Source of the DNA: an uncultured Lachnospiraceae bacterium
GTDB lineage: Bacteria; Bacillota; Clostridia; Lachnospirales; Lachnospiraceae
Assembly: GCA_900554415.1 (NCBI GenBank)
Contig: USGU01000008.1
Coordinates: 1-64,000 of the forward strand
Direction: 5' to 3'
Length of the DNA stretch: 64,000 bases
Part shown: piece by piece, positions 36,568 to 45,616 of the stretch
How the letters are laid out: each line of letters starts with the position of its first letter
Position numbering within the stretch: position 1 is the stretch's first letter
Position numbers and translations under genes: made by a program
Notes under the pieces: model-generated
Seen by the model: the letters and a program-made list of their open reading frames with translations, nothing else
Database searches by the model: none
Told to the model about the DNA's origin: nothing

Positions 36568-37128
36568 ATGGCATTTACAGCAGGAGATATTAAGAAAGGC
36601 AAGACATTTACATGGGAGGGAAACGTATACAAATGTTTAGACTTCCAGCATGTTAAACCAGGAAAGGGAGCAGCTTTCGTTCGTACAAAGATTAAAAACA
36701 TTCTTACAGGAAGCGTAACAGAAACAACATTCCGTCCAACAGAAAAATTTGAAGATGCAATCATCGAAAGAAAGAAAATGCAGTATCTTTACAATGATGG
36801 AGAATTATATTACTTCATGGATATGGAAACATATGAACAGATTCCAGTTGGTGAAGATGTTGTTGATGAAGATTTGAAGTTTGTAAAAGAAAACGAAGAA
36901 GTTACACTCAGCTTTTACCAGAACAAAGCATTTGCAATTGAACCACCTCTTACAGTAGAACTGGAAGTTACAGAAACAGAACCAGGTGTTAAGGGAGATA
37001 CAGCTACAGGTGCTACAAAGCCAGCTGTTGTTGAAACAGGTGCAAATGTATTAGTGCCATTGTTTGTAAATCAGGGTGAAAGAATTAAAATTGATACTCG
37101 TACAGGAGAATATCTTTCAAGAGCATAA
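36568..37128 (+). CDS. efp: Elongation factor P
   Basis: A 186-residue, three-domain translation factor that rescues ribosomes stalled at polyproline. The tip loop of domain I reads [10 protein letters not shown] (about 30-39), the lysine form that is modified in Bacillus-like bacteria. Domains II and III (about 65-185) end with the family motif [17 protein letters not shown]. Ribosome site AAGGAGG; followed by a strong terminator, so it is transcribed alone. No modification enzyme gene adjoins it. Confidence 0.97.
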   Translation: MAFTAGDIKKGKTFTWEGNVYKCLDFQHVKPGKGAAFVRTKIKNILTGSVTETTFRPTEKFEDAIIERKKMQYLYNDGELYYFMDMETYEQIPVGEDVVDEDLKFVKENEEVTLSFYQNKAFAIEPPLTVELEVTETEPGVKGDTATGATKPAVVETGANVLVPLFVNQGERIKIDTRTGEYLSRA

Positions 37129-37162
37129 TTGTAAGTTTTTCACAAAATATAAAAGCATATTT

Positions 37163-37204
37163 AAGCCGGAATTAAGGGAGAAGCCTTTGATTCCGGCTTT
37201 TTTG
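37163..37204 (+). terminator. Rho-independent terminator of efp
   Basis: AAGCCGGAAT and ATTCCGGCTT form a perfect ten-base stem with a 17-base loop, followed by TTTT. Confidence 0.9.
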
Positions 37205-37239
37205 TATGTCAATGGAAAATCTGGTGCGGAGATTGTCCA

Positions 37240-37268
37240 TTGCGATAAGAGAAAACAACAGGTATAAT
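37240..37268 (+). promoter_or_regulatory. Promoter of the DUF5688 gene
   Basis: TTGCGA (37240-37245), a 17-base spacer and TATAAT (37263-37268), about 60 bases ahead of the start. Confidence 0.65.
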
Positions 37269-37326
37269 GAACCTACGTCCAAATCAAAATCTTTTGTCGG
37301 TGCATAGAATAGAAAGAGGAAGAAGA

Positions 37327-38154
37327 ATGGATTATCAGACATTTATTATTACTATGCACGATAGAATGAGAGCAGAGATGCAGCCAGAGGTGAAGGTGGA
37401 AGTTTACCGGACAGTGAAAAATAACGGAATGATTCGTACAGGATTGCTGTTTACACAGACAGGAGTAAACATATCACCTACGATTTATCTGGAAGAATTT
37501 TATGAACAGTATCTACAAGGCGCCACTTTTGACGTTCTTGCACAGAAACTCCGGAAAATTTATGAAGAAGTGCAGATAAAGCAGTCCATATCCTATCAGC
37601 ATATTCTGGAATTTTCGCAGATTCAGAACCGTATTGTATATAAGCTGATTCAGAAACAGGCTAATGAACATCTGCTGGAAGATTTGCCACATGAAGAATT
37701 TCTGGACTTGGCCGTTGTATATTATGTACTGCTGGAAAAAACGGAGTTTGGAACCGCAACATTGTTGATTCGTAATGAGCATATAGAAGGATGGAATGTC
37801 AGAAAAGAAGATGTCATTCAGGCAGCCAGACGAAATACACCACAGCTATTGCCTATGGAGATGGAAAGTGTCACAGAATATATGTATATTGCTACCAACA
37901 GGACACACAGTCTGGGAGCCGGTGTCATGCTGTATGAGGAGTGGAAGAAAGCAGTTGCAGGAATAGGCGAAAACTTTTTTATCATTCCGAGCAGTATTCA
38001 TGAGCTGATTCTGATTCCGGAAAGTTTTGGAATGAACAGACAGCAACTAGAGGTCATGGTAAGAGAAATCAATGCGACAGAAGTGGCGAAGGAAGAAGTA
38101 TTGTCGGATACGGTGTATTATTATGACAGAGAAACAGGAAGCATTTCTGTATAA
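37327..38154 (+). CDS. DUF5688 family protein
   Basis: A 275-residue soluble protein without signal peptide or membrane helix. The N terminus (MDYQTFIITMHDRM), the segment VKNNGMIRTGLLF and ISPTIYLEEFYEQY match DUF5688, a family abundant and often multi-copy in Lachnospiraceae. Only one copy is seen here, single-gene, between a terminator and tRNA-Arg. Start ATG 37327 follows AGAGGAAGAAG; the upstream in-frame extension contains the promoter. Function unknown. Confidence 0.75.
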   Translation: MDYQTFIITMHDRMRAEMQPEVKVEVYRTVKNNGMIRTGLLFTQTGVNISPTIYLEEFYEQYLQGATFDVLAQKLRKIYEEVQIKQSISYQHILEFSQIQNRIVYKLIQKQANEHLLEDLPHEEFLDLAVVYYVLLEKTEFGTATLLIRNEHIEGWNVRKEDVIQAARRNTPQLLPMEMESVTEYMYIATNRTHSLGAGVMLYEEWKKAVAGIGENFFIIPSSIHELILIPESFGMNRQQLEVMVREINATEVAKEEVLSDTVYYYDRETGSISV

Positions 38155-38215
38155 TGCAGAATAAAGCATATCCATGCAGAAATTTGTCTATTAGGAAAGG
38201 ACTTTTCTAAAAACG

Positions 38216-38244
38216 AAAAAAGCACTGACAAGAGTCAGTGCTTT
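38216..38244 (-). terminator. Terminator of the tRNA-Arg gene (minus strand)
   Basis: On the minus strand AAGCACTGAC and GTCAGTGCTT pair around TCTT and are followed by TTTT, directly after the tRNA 3' end. Confidence 0.88.
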
Positions 38245-38245
38245 A

Positions 38246-38317
38246 CGTCTCTGATCAGAATCGAACTGACGCACCCGCCTCCGGAGGGCGGCGCTCTATC
38301 CACTGAGCTACAGAGAC
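38246..38317 (-). tRNA. tRNA-Arg (anticodon CCG)
   Basis: A 72-base cloverleaf on the minus strand: acceptor arms GTCTCTG/CAGAGAC, D-stem GCTC/GAGC, anticodon stem CCGCC/GGCGG with loop CTCCGGA, T-arm GTCAG/CTGAT with TTCGATT, discriminator G. CCA is not encoded. It reads the CGG codon. It is one of only two minus-strand genes in the window that I accept. Confidence 0.95.
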
Positions 38318-38361
38318 ATTAATTAATATAGCATTCCAAGGAGGAAAAATCAAGAGTTTTC

Positions 38362-38390
38362 TTGCATGAATATAGGAATTACGTTATAAT
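38362..38390 (+). promoter_or_regulatory. Promoter of argS
   Basis: TTGCAT (38362-38367), a 17-base spacer and TATAAT (38385-38390). The leader is under 50 bases, so there is no T-box. Confidence 0.75.
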
Positions 38391-38433
38391 CAAAGATAAT
38401 GTTTACTTATGAAAGAGAGCGAGGAAGATAGAT

Positions 38434-40200
38434 ATGAAAAAAATCCTGGAGCTTATAACAGAAGAACTGGAACAAGCATTTGTTGAAGCGGGATATGAGA
38501 AGGAATTAGCAAAGGTAACTCTTTCCAACCGACCAGATTTGTGTGAGTATCAGTGTAATGGTGCAATGGCAGGAGCAAAGAAATACCATAAAGCCCCATT
38601 TATGATAGCGGATGAAGTAGTGGCTAATATATCGAAAGAAGAATGTATCCGGGAAGTAGAATCTGTAAAACCAGGTTTTATTAATATTAAGACCAATCCG
38701 GAATTTGTTGCAGAATATTTAAATCAGATGGTGCAGTCGGACAAGCTTGGGGTAGATGCGGAAGAAAGTCCTAAGATGATTATGGTAGACTATGGTGGAC
38801 CGAATGTTGCAAAGCCACTTCATGTAGGTCATCTGCGTTCTGCGATTATCGGTGAAAGCATTAAGCGCATTACCAGATTTAAGGGAAATAAAGTAGTAGG
38901 AGATATTCATCTGGGTGACTGGGGATATCAGATGGGACTTATTATTACAGAACTGAAGAAACGGCAGCCGGAGCTTCCGTATTTTGATGATGCATTTACA
39001 GGCGAATATCCGGAAGAAGCCCCGTTTACAATTTCTGATTTGGAAGAAATCTATCCGGCAGCATCTGCTTACGCAAAGGAACATGAAGAATACCGTGAAG
39101 AAGCACTTCAGGCAACTTTCCTGCTTCAGAATGGTAAGCCGGGATATCGTGCAATCTGGAAGCATATCATGAATGTGTCGGTTTCCGATCTGAAGAAGAA
39201 TTATGAAAAACTGAATGTAGAATTTGATTTGTGGAAAGGCGAAGCAGACGCACAGAAGTATATCCCTGATATGGTAGAACGTTTAAAGAATGACGGCTAT
39301 GCATATTACAATGATGGCGCCCTGGTTGTAGATGTAAAGGAAGAATCTGATACAAAAGAAGTGCCGCCATGTATGATTTTGAAATCAGACGGAGCAGCAC
39401 TGTATGATACAACAGATTTGGCTACTCTTGTGGAAAGAGAAGAATTATATCATCCGGATGAAGTTATCTATGTTGTGGATAAGAGACAGGAACTGCATTT
39501 TGTACAGGTATTCCGTTGTGCAAAGAAGACAGGAATTGTAAGAGAAGAAACGGCACTTCGATTCTTAGGATTCGGTACTATGAATGGAAAAGATGGCAAG
39601 CCTTTCAAAACAAGAGAAGGCGGCGTTATGCGTCTGGAAACTCTGATTAAGGATATTACGGATAAGATGCTGGAGAAGATTACGGATAATCGTACTGTAG
39701 CGGAAGAGGAAGCTTCACGCACTGCACAGATAGTCGGAATGTCGGCATTAAAATACGGAGATTTGTCCAATCAGGCATCGAAAGATTATGTCTTTGATGT
39801 AGACCGTTTCACTTCATTCGAAGGAAATACAGGACCATACATTTTATATACGATTGTCCGTATTAAGTCTATTTTGAATAAATATCAGGAAGCTGGCAAT
39901 CAGGTGGAAGGCTTGAAGATTTCTGCTCTGGAAAATGAAAGCCAGAAAGCATTGATGTTAGAACTTGCTAAATATAACAGCGTAATAGATGTGGCTTACG
40001 AAGAACTCGCACCGCATAAAATCTGCGCTTACATTTATGATCTGGCAAATGCATTTAATCGTTTCTATCATGAGACAAAGATCCTGACAGAAGAAGATAA
40101 AGCAAAACAGCAGAGTTATATTGCACTTCTTACACTTACAAGAGATGTGTTAAATACCTGCATCGATTTGCTTGGTTTTGAAGCACCAGAGAGAATGTAG
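38434..40200 (+). CDS. argS: Arginyl-tRNA synthetase
   Basis: A 588-residue class I synthetase. N-terminal Add-1 domain (about 1-110), then the HIGH-type motif in VAKPLHVGHLRSAIIGE (about 128-144), GDWGYQMG, and the C-terminal helical anticodon domain with the ending LTRDVLNTCIDLLGFEAPERM. The KMSKS loop is atypical, as is common in ArgRS (GKPFKTREGGVM). Its gene lies close to tRNA-Arg (CCG), which is read in the opposite direction. Confidence 0.96.
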   Translation: MKKILELITEELEQAFVEAGYEKELAKVTLSNRPDLCEYQCNGAMAGAKKYHKAPFMIADEVVANISKEECIREVESVKPGFINIKTNPEFVAEYLNQMVQSDKLGVDAEESPKMIMVDYGGPNVAKPLHVGHLRSAIIGESIKRITRFKGNKVVGDIHLGDWGYQMGLIITELKKRQPELPYFDDAFTGEYPEEAPFTISDLEEIYPAASAYAKEHEEYREEALQATFLLQNGKPGYRAIWKHIMNVSVSDLKKNYEKLNVEFDLWKGEADAQKYIPDMVERLKNDGYAYYNDGALVVDVKEESDTKEVPPCMILKSDGAALYDTTDLATLVEREELYHPDEVIYVVDKRQELHFVQVFRCAKKTGIVREETALRFLGFGTMNGKDGKPFKTREGGVMRLETLIKDITDKMLEKITDNRTVAEEEASRTAQIVGMSALKYGDLSNQASKDYVFDVDRFTSFEGNTGPYILYTIVRIKSILNKYQEAGNQVEGLKISALENESQKALMLELAKYNSVIDVAYEELAPHKICAYIYDLANAFNRFYHETKILTEEDKAKQQSYIALLTLTRDVLNTCIDLLGFEAPERM

Positions 40201-40272
40201 TTATTATAGAAGTATGGGCTATATGATTGACAGATGTTCATCGAAAAACAAAAAAAGAAGGAAGCACAGAGT

Positions 40273-41433
40273 ATGACGGAAAAGTTATTTTATATGGACA
40301 GCCATTTGAAAGAATTTGATGCCACTGTTATTTCCTGCGAACTATATGGAGAAGGATACCGGGCAGTTCTTGACAGAACTGCCTTTTTTCCAGAAGGGGG
40401 AGGACAGGCATCCGATACAGGATGGCTGGATGATACAGAAGTGTTGGATGTACAGGAAAAGGATGGAAATATTTACCACTATATCAAAGATATGATTTCA
40501 ACGGGTATAACTGTTCATGGAAAAATACAGTGGGCAAAACGTTTTTCAAAAATGCAGCAGCATACAGCAGAGCATATTATTTCCGGACTGGTTCATAAAC
40601 AGTACGGTTATCAGAATGTTGGATTCCATCTGGCTGATACTTACTGTACCATGGATTTAGATGGTCCACTTTCTAAAGAACAGTTGAAGGAAATTGAGTG
40701 GAAAGCAAATGAAGCAGTGTTTCAGAATATTCCGATAGAAGTTTTATATCCGTCGAAAGCGGAGCTGGAAAAACTGGATTATCGAAGTAAAATAGAAATC
40801 GAGGGTCAGGTAAGAATTGTCAGAATACCTGGGTACGATGTGTGTGCCTGTTGCGCTCCCCATGTGAAAAGAACAGGAGAAATCGGTCTGATTAAAATGG
40901 TTCATGTACAGAACTATAAAGGCGGAGTCCGGATTACAATGTTAAGCGGTGACAGGGCACTGGCTGATTACCAGCAAAAGGAAGAAAGTGTGAGAAGTAT
41001 TATGTCTCTGCTTGCTGCAAAGGAAGAACTGGTTGTGGAAGCAGTAGAGCAGTTGAAGGAAGACAATAATACGTTGAAGATGCAGATATTGGAACTGGAA
41101 AGAAGTATGCTGCGGATGAAAGTAGAACAGATTTCCGCTGATGCGGAAGTCTGCATATTCGAAGAACATATGGACATGGGACTTGCAAGAGAGTTTATGA
41201 ACCTTATGCTGGATAAAGGTGTGAAAATCTGCGCTGTTTTCTGCTGTAAGGACGAAGAAGAATACCGCTATGTTATTGGAAGCAAAGACAAGAATATGCA
41301 GGAGCTTGGAAAATATCTGTATCAAAGCTTTAGTGGAAAAGGTGGCGGAAAGCCAGATATGATTCAGGGAACGATTCAGGGAAACCGACAGGATATCGAA
41401 GCTGCTTTCTATGAGAATGCGAAGAAAATCTGA
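40273..41433 (+). CDS. AlaX-type alanyl-tRNA editing protein
   Basis: A 386-residue trans-editing protein of the AlaX-L class, which clears serine or glycine from mischarged tRNA-Ala. It has an N-terminal AlaRS-II-like barrel (FPEGGGQASDTGWL, about residue 40), the zinc motifs HTAEHIISG (about 96) and CACCAPHV (about 195), a coiled coil (about 240-290) and a C-terminal DHHA1 domain with GGGKPDMIQG. ATG 40273 follows AGAAGGAAG. It lies 72 bases behind argS; both serve translation accuracy. Confidence 0.88.
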   Translation: MTEKLFYMDSHLKEFDATVISCELYGEGYRAVLDRTAFFPEGGGQASDTGWLDDTEVLDVQEKDGNIYHYIKDMISTGITVHGKIQWAKRFSKMQQHTAEHIISGLVHKQYGYQNVGFHLADTYCTMDLDGPLSKEQLKEIEWKANEAVFQNIPIEVLYPSKAELEKLDYRSKIEIEGQVRIVRIPGYDVCACCAPHVKRTGEIGLIKMVHVQNYKGGVRITMLSGDRALADYQQKEESVRSIMSLLAAKEELVVEAVEQLKEDNNTLKMQILELERSMLRMKVEQISADAEVCIFEEHMDMGLAREFMNLMLDKGVKICAVFCCKDEEEYRYVIGSKDKNMQELGKYLYQSFSGKGGGKPDMIQGTIQGNRQDIEAAFYENAKKI

Positions 41434-41518
41434 AAGCAGAGCGTTGGTGTAAGAAAGCAAGATAGCAGAAAAGAGCATGGTAAGTAAGAAGATTTGAGAT
41501 AGAAGAAAGGAAATAAGT

Positions 41519-42310
41519 GTGAGTCAGAACAGGAAGAAAAGACATCCCTTTTTATATTTGGTGGAGCCACTGGCACTGAGGTGGGGACTTTCGATAATAA
41601 TACAGTTGATGGTGATTGCGTTTGTCGGAATGGAGAAAGCTGAAAATTATCTGATGGAGACGACGATTCTTGTATCGTTGATAACGATTCTTGTTTTTGG
41701 AAAAATCTATCAGAGAGAGAGGGAGAATGAGGGGGCGAGCTGCCGCAAGAAGAATAAACTTGCAGGAAAAGATATTCTTGCAATTGTGATGTGTGGAATT
41801 TTTATTTGCATTTCACTGAACAGCATTATTATATGGAGTGGCATTTCACAGTACAGTGAAACTTATCAGACCACAAGTCAGTCGATATACGGTGCATCCG
41901 TTTTTATACAACTGGCAGGAGTGGCTTTTCTTGCCCCGGTGGCAGAAGAACTGGTTTATCGTGGGATGCTTTACCGGAGAATGCGGAGTATGCTTCCGCT
42001 ATGGATGTCGGTATTAGGCAGTGCAATTATTTTTGGGGTAAATCATGGGAATATCGTCCAGTTTATCTTTGCACTCATTACTGGAGCAGTGATGGCGTAT
42101 TTATATGAGGTATATGGTTCTTTAAAGGCTTCCATATTGTTTCATGTGACTTTGAATATGACTTCCCTGGTTTGTACCTGGCTTAATATTTTTTCCATGC
42201 TTTTGAGAAATTTTTACTTTTGGATTTTTGTCACATTTGGTTTAATGATGGCTGCAATTGTCATGATTTTGTATTTTGCAAAGGCTTATTCACAAAATGT
42301 TCACGAATAA
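41519..42310 (+). CDS. CPBP family intramembrane metalloprotease
   Basis: A 263-residue protein with about eight membrane segments of the CAAX protease/bacteriocin-processing (ABI) family. Catalytic motifs: EE...R in PVAEELVYRGMLYRR (about 142-156), the H-containing FGVNHGNIVQF and LFHVTLNM. GTG start after GAAAGGAAATAA. Such proteases process small secreted peptides or surface proteins; no bacteriocin gene is visible nearby, so its substrate is unknown. Confidence 0.85.
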   Translation: MSQNRKKRHPFLYLVEPLALRWGLSIIIQLMVIAFVGMEKAENYLMETTILVSLITILVFGKIYQRERENEGASCRKKNKLAGKDILAIVMCGIFICISLNSIIIWSGISQYSETYQTTSQSIYGASVFIQLAGVAFLAPVAEELVYRGMLYRRMRSMLPLWMSVLGSAIIFGVNHGNIVQFIFALITGAVMAYLYEVYGSLKASILFHVTLNMTSLVCTWLNIFSMLLRNFYFWIFVTFGLMMAAIVMILYFAKAYSQNVHE

Positions 42311-42311
42311 T

Positions 42312-42328
42312 TGTTACGAAAATGTTAA
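42312..42328 (+). promoter_or_regulatory. Candidate WalR (YycF) binding site
   Basis: TGTTAC (42312-42317), five bases, TGTTAA (42323-42328) matches the WalR box TGTWAH-N5-TGTWAH at every defined position. It ends six bases before the -35 of the NlpC/P60 gene, and WalR controls such hydrolases in other Firmicutes. Confidence 0.6.
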
Positions 42329-42334
42329 AAAGTA

Positions 42335-42363
42335 TTGAAAAAAAGCAAACATTCCACTATAAT
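42335..42363 (+). promoter_or_regulatory. Promoter of the NlpC/P60 hydrolase gene
   Basis: TTGAAA (42335-42340), a 17-base spacer and TATAAT (42358-42363). A second TATAAT at 42435-42440 lacks a -35 at the right distance. The leader is about 110 bases. Confidence 0.7.
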
Positions 42364-42479
42364 AGTTTATAGTAAACTACAAATTGTCTAGTCCCGTAAA
42401 TTAAACTTGAAAAACAAGGGAAAATAGTGTACGCTATAATGCGGGATTATAAATAAAACAAATGAGGTAGGTATTATAG

Positions 42480-43568
42480 ATGAAAAATAAGTTATTTCGT
42501 GCATTTGTTGTAGCACTGGCAGTTAGCTCACTCACTATATCATCCGTTTATGCCGCTCCGGATGCGGATGCAATCAAAGATAAGAAGGAAGCAGCAGAGG
42601 CTGAAGTTTCTTCCTTGCAGGAAGAGATTGCAAGTGTAATGCGTGAGATTGATGATTTGGAAGAACAGCTGATTACCACAGGTGAAGAAATCAATCAGGC
42701 GACAGAAGACCTTGCAGTAGCAGAAGAAAAAGAAAAAGAACAATATGAAGCTATGAAGCTTCGTATCAGATACATGTATGAAGAAGGAAATTCCACGATT
42801 CTTGAGAAGATTACAGAGTCTGGAAGTATCACAGAATTTCTGAATAAGGCAGAATATATTCAGAGTGTACATAATTATGACAGAGAGCAGCTGCAGGAAT
42901 ATGTAAATACAAAGGAACAGGTTGCAGAGCTGAAGAGTACATTAGAGACAGAACAGGCTGAACTGGAATCAAAACAGACTGAGTTTGAGGCAAAGAAACA
43001 AAGCTTGAATGATACATTGGAAAGCAAGCAGGATGAAGTGGCTGATCTGGATGCAGAGTATCAGGCGGCATTGGAAGAAATTGAGAAAGAAAGACAGGCT
43101 GCTGCAGAGGCAGAAGCAAGACGTCAGCAGCAGATTGCCGCAGCGAATAATAGGAATAATACAACGAATAATTCGAACAATAATTCCTCAGCAGGTTCTA
43201 ATAATAGTGGTAGTAATTATGTAAGTCCAGGGAACAGCAGCACTGCTTCTGCCATTGTAAATGCTGCATATAGTCAGCTTGGAACACCGTATGTTTGGGG
43301 CGGTACTACACCGAATGTAGGACTTGACTGTTCGGGACTTGTACAGTATTGTCACAGAGTTGCGGGCATTAGCCTTCCTAGAACTTCTGGTCCTCAGGGG
43401 TCAGGTGGTCAGGCAGTCAGCGATCCACAGCCGGGTGATGTTGTTTGTTATTCCGGACATGTAGGAATTTACATCGGTGGTGGTCAGATGATTCATGCAC
43501 CACAGCCGGGCGATGTTGTTAAAATTCAGAGTGTATACGGCAGACCTTGGTACAGAAGATATTGGTAG
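42480..43568 (+). CDS. Secreted PcsB-like peptidoglycan hydrolase (NlpC/P60)
   Basis: A 362-residue secreted cell-wall hydrolase. A signal peptide (1-26, ending VYAAPDA) precedes a long coiled coil (about 30-215), rich in Glu, Lys and Gln as in PcsB. An Asn/Ser-rich linker follows (about 220-258), then a C-terminal NlpC/P60 peptidase domain (about 260-362) with the catalytic cysteine in LDCSGLVQYCHRV and the histidine in SGHVGIYIGGGQ. It should cleave stem peptides during division. It has its own promoter with a WalR-like box and a following terminator. Confidence 0.92.
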   Translation: MKNKLFRAFVVALAVSSLTISSVYAAPDADAIKDKKEAAEAEVSSLQEEIASVMREIDDLEEQLITTGEEINQATEDLAVAEEKEKEQYEAMKLRIRYMYEEGNSTILEKITESGSITEFLNKAEYIQSVHNYDREQLQEYVNTKEQVAELKSTLETEQAELESKQTEFEAKKQSLNDTLESKQDEVADLDAEYQAALEEIEKERQAAAEAEARRQQQIAAANNRNNTTNNSNNNSSAGSNNSGSNYVSPGNSSTASAIVNAAYSQLGTPYVWGGTTPNVGLDCSGLVQYCHRVAGISLPRTSGPQGSGGQAVSDPQPGDVVCYSGHVGIYIGGGQMIHAPQPGDVVKIQSVYGRPWYRRYW

Positions 43569-43592
43569 AATAAGACCGGTAAAAGAAAACAT

Positions 43593-43627
43593 AATCCTGA
43601 CGGACAGGTATCCGTCAGGATTTCTTT
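43593..43627 (+). terminator. Terminator after the NlpC/P60 gene
   Basis: AATCCTGACGGA and TCCGTCAGGATT pair perfectly with a six-base loop, followed by TCTTTAT. The weak U-run, interrupted by C, may allow some read-through to ispH, whose AAAGGAG site starts four bases on. Confidence 0.8.
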
Positions 43628-43644
43628 ATAAAAGGAGTAAAGTG

Positions 43645-44523
43645 ATGGAAGTCATTCGTGCAAAAAGCGCAGGTTTTTGCTTTGGAGTAAAGCGTGCCGT
43701 TGAGACCGTGTATGAGCAGGTGGAAAAGGAAAAAGAAAAGCAGATATACACATATGGTCCAATTATTCATAATGAAGAAGTCATTAAGGATATGGAAAAG
43801 CATGGGGTTAAAGTACTGCGTTCGGAGGAAGAACTGGAAGCTCTTAAAGAAGGACTGGTAATTATCCGTTCCCATGGAGTCCCGAAACGAATTTGTGACA
43901 GATTGGAAAAAAAGGGAATTTCTTATGTAGATGCAACCTGTCCGTTTGTGAAAAGAATTCATAATATTGTACAGGAAGAAAGCAGGAAAGGAAAAACGAT
44001 TATTATCATAGGAGATCCGAGTCATCCTGAAGTACAGGGAATCCGGGGCTGGGTAGAAGGTGCGGTATTTATTATCCGGAATCAGGAAGAAGCAAAGTCA
44101 TTTTTCCTGCCATCCGGAGAGGATAAAAAAACATCAGAAAACCCTTCTGTTTCTATCGTTGCACAGACGACATTTAATTACAAGAAATTCAAAGAATTGG
44201 TTGAAATTATTTCGAAAAAGGGTTATGATATAAATGTTTTAAATACAATTTGCAATGCAACTAAAGAGCGTCAGACAGAAGCCCAGAGCATTGCGGAAGA
44301 GGTAGATGCTATGATTGTAATCGGCGATAAGCATAGCTCCAATACCCAGAAGTTATTTGAAATATGCAAAAAAGCATGTAACAATACGTACTATATACAG
44401 ACACTAGGCGATTTGAATATGAATCAATTGAGGTCCGTGGAAACAGTAGGTATTACAGCAGGGGCATCCACGCCCAACAATATAATTGAGGAGGTTCAAA
44501 ATAATGTCAGAATTAACTTTTGA
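43645..44523 (+). CDS. ispH: 4-hydroxy-3-methylbut-2-enyl diphosphate reductase
   Basis: A 292-residue Fe-S enzyme for the last step of the MEP isoprenoid pathway. The three cluster cysteines are in AKSAGFCFGVKRA (about 13), VDATCPFVKRIH (about 99) and LNTICNATKERQ (about 200). The AAAGGAG site defines ATG 43645. In many Clostridia IspH is fused to ribosomal protein S1; here the two are separate genes that overlap by 20 bases in different frames. Confidence 0.96.
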   Translation: MEVIRAKSAGFCFGVKRAVETVYEQVEKEKEKQIYTYGPIIHNEEVIKDMEKHGVKVLRSEEELEALKEGLVIIRSHGVPKRICDRLEKKGISYVDATCPFVKRIHNIVQEESRKGKTIIIIGDPSHPEVQGIRGWVEGAVFIIRNQEEAKSFFLPSGEDKKTSENPSVSIVAQTTFNYKKFKELVEIISKKGYDINVLNTICNATKERQTEAQSIAEEVDAMIVIGDKHSSNTQKLFEICKKACNNTYYIQTLGDLNMNQLRSVETVGITAGASTPNNIIEEVQNNVRINF

Positions 44524-45583
44524 ACAAATGTTAGAAGAATCATTAAAAACAATTCATAATGGAGAGGTCGTAGATGGTACTGTAATTGACGTGAAACCAG
44601 ATGAAATCATCTTAAATATTGGATACAAAGCCGACGGTATCATCACAAGAAATGAGTATACGAATGAAGCAAATGCCGATTTAACAAAACTCGTTTCTGT
44701 AGGCGATACAATGACTGCAAAAGTATTAAAAGTCAATGATGGAGAAGGACAGGTTCTTCTTACATATAAGAGACTTGCTGCAGAAAAAGGAAATGAAAGA
44801 TTAAAAGAAGCTTATGAGAACAAAGAAGTTCTGAAAGCAACAGTTGCTCAGATTCTTGGTGGAGGATTAAGTGTTGTTGTAGATGAAGCAAGAGTATTTA
44901 TCCCTGCAAGTCTTGTGTCAGATACTTATGAAAAAGATTTGACCAAATATCAGAATCAGGAAATCGAATTTGTAATCAGCGAATTCAATCCAAGAAGAAA
45001 TCGTATTATCGGTGACAGAAGACAGCTTCTTGTTGCTGAAAAAGCTGAAAAACAGAAAGAAGTATTTGCAAAACTTCATGTTGGAGATACAGTAGAAGGT
45101 ACAGTTAAGAATGTAACAGATTTTGGCGCATTCATCGATCTTGGTGGAGTAGACGGTCTTCTTCACATTTCAGAAATGTCATGGGGAAGAGTTGAAAATC
45201 CTAAGAAAGTATTTACTGTTGGAGAAACACTCAAAGTTCTTGTTAAGGATATTCATGATACAAAGATTGCACTCAGCTTAAAGTTCCCAGAGACAAATCC
45301 ATGGGCTAATGCTGCTGAGAAATATGCAGTAGGAACAGAAGTAACTGGTAAAGTTGCAAGAATGACAGATTTTGGCGCATTCGTTGAGCTTGCTCCAGGT
45401 GTTGATGCATTACTTCATGTTTCACAGATTTCAAGAAATCATGTAGAGAAACCTTCTGATGTATTATCCGTTGGACAGGAAATTACTGCAAAGATTGTAG
45501 ATTTAAACGAAGCTGAAAAGAAAATCAGCTTAAGTATGAAAGCTCTTGCAGCTCCAGAACAGGAAGAAGCTGTAGAAGAATAA
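44504..45583 (+). CDS. rpsA: 30S ribosomal protein S1 homologue (four S1 domains)
   Basis: A 359-residue RNA-binding protein with four S1 repeats at about 18-86, 102-170, 187-256 and 273-342; the third and fourth contain the hallmark VTDFGAFIDLGGVDGLLHISEM-type sequence (split here by domain), and end in LNEAEKKISLSMKA. It helps load mRNA on the ribosome or acts as a general RNA-binding factor. Its start lies inside ispH with a GGAGG site 12 bases upstream, which suggests coupled translation. A terminator follows. Confidence 0.93.
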   Translation: MSELTFEQMLEESLKTIHNGEVVDGTVIDVKPDEIILNIGYKADGIITRNEYTNEANADLTKLVSVGDTMTAKVLKVNDGEGQVLLTYKRLAAEKGNERLKEAYENKEVLKATVAQILGGGLSVVVDEARVFIPASLVSDTYEKDLTKYQNQEIEFVISEFNPRRNRIIGDRRQLLVAEKAEKQKEVFAKLHVGDTVEGTVKNVTDFGAFIDLGGVDGLLHISEMSWGRVENPKKVFTVGETLKVLVKDIHDTKIALSLKFPETNPWANAAEKYAVGTEVTGKVARMTDFGAFVELAPGVDALLHVSQISRNHVEKPSDVLSVGQEITAKIVDLNEAEKKISLSMKALAAPEQEEAVEE

Positions 45584-45616
45584 GATAGTCAAAGTTATTA
45601 CAGAGATAGATGATAG

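Noticed and set aside
37076..37267. Short plus-strand open frame after efp
   Set aside because: Overlaps the efp end and its terminator; the promoter of the next gene is at its end.
38391..38433. T-box leader before argS (and before hisS/aspS)
   Set aside because: Leaders are under 50 bases or absent because genes overlap or abut; no T-box sequence is seen.
40228..40233. TTGACA before the AlaX-type gene as promoter
   Set aside because: The sequence 16-18 bases downstream is an A-run with no -10 resemblance.
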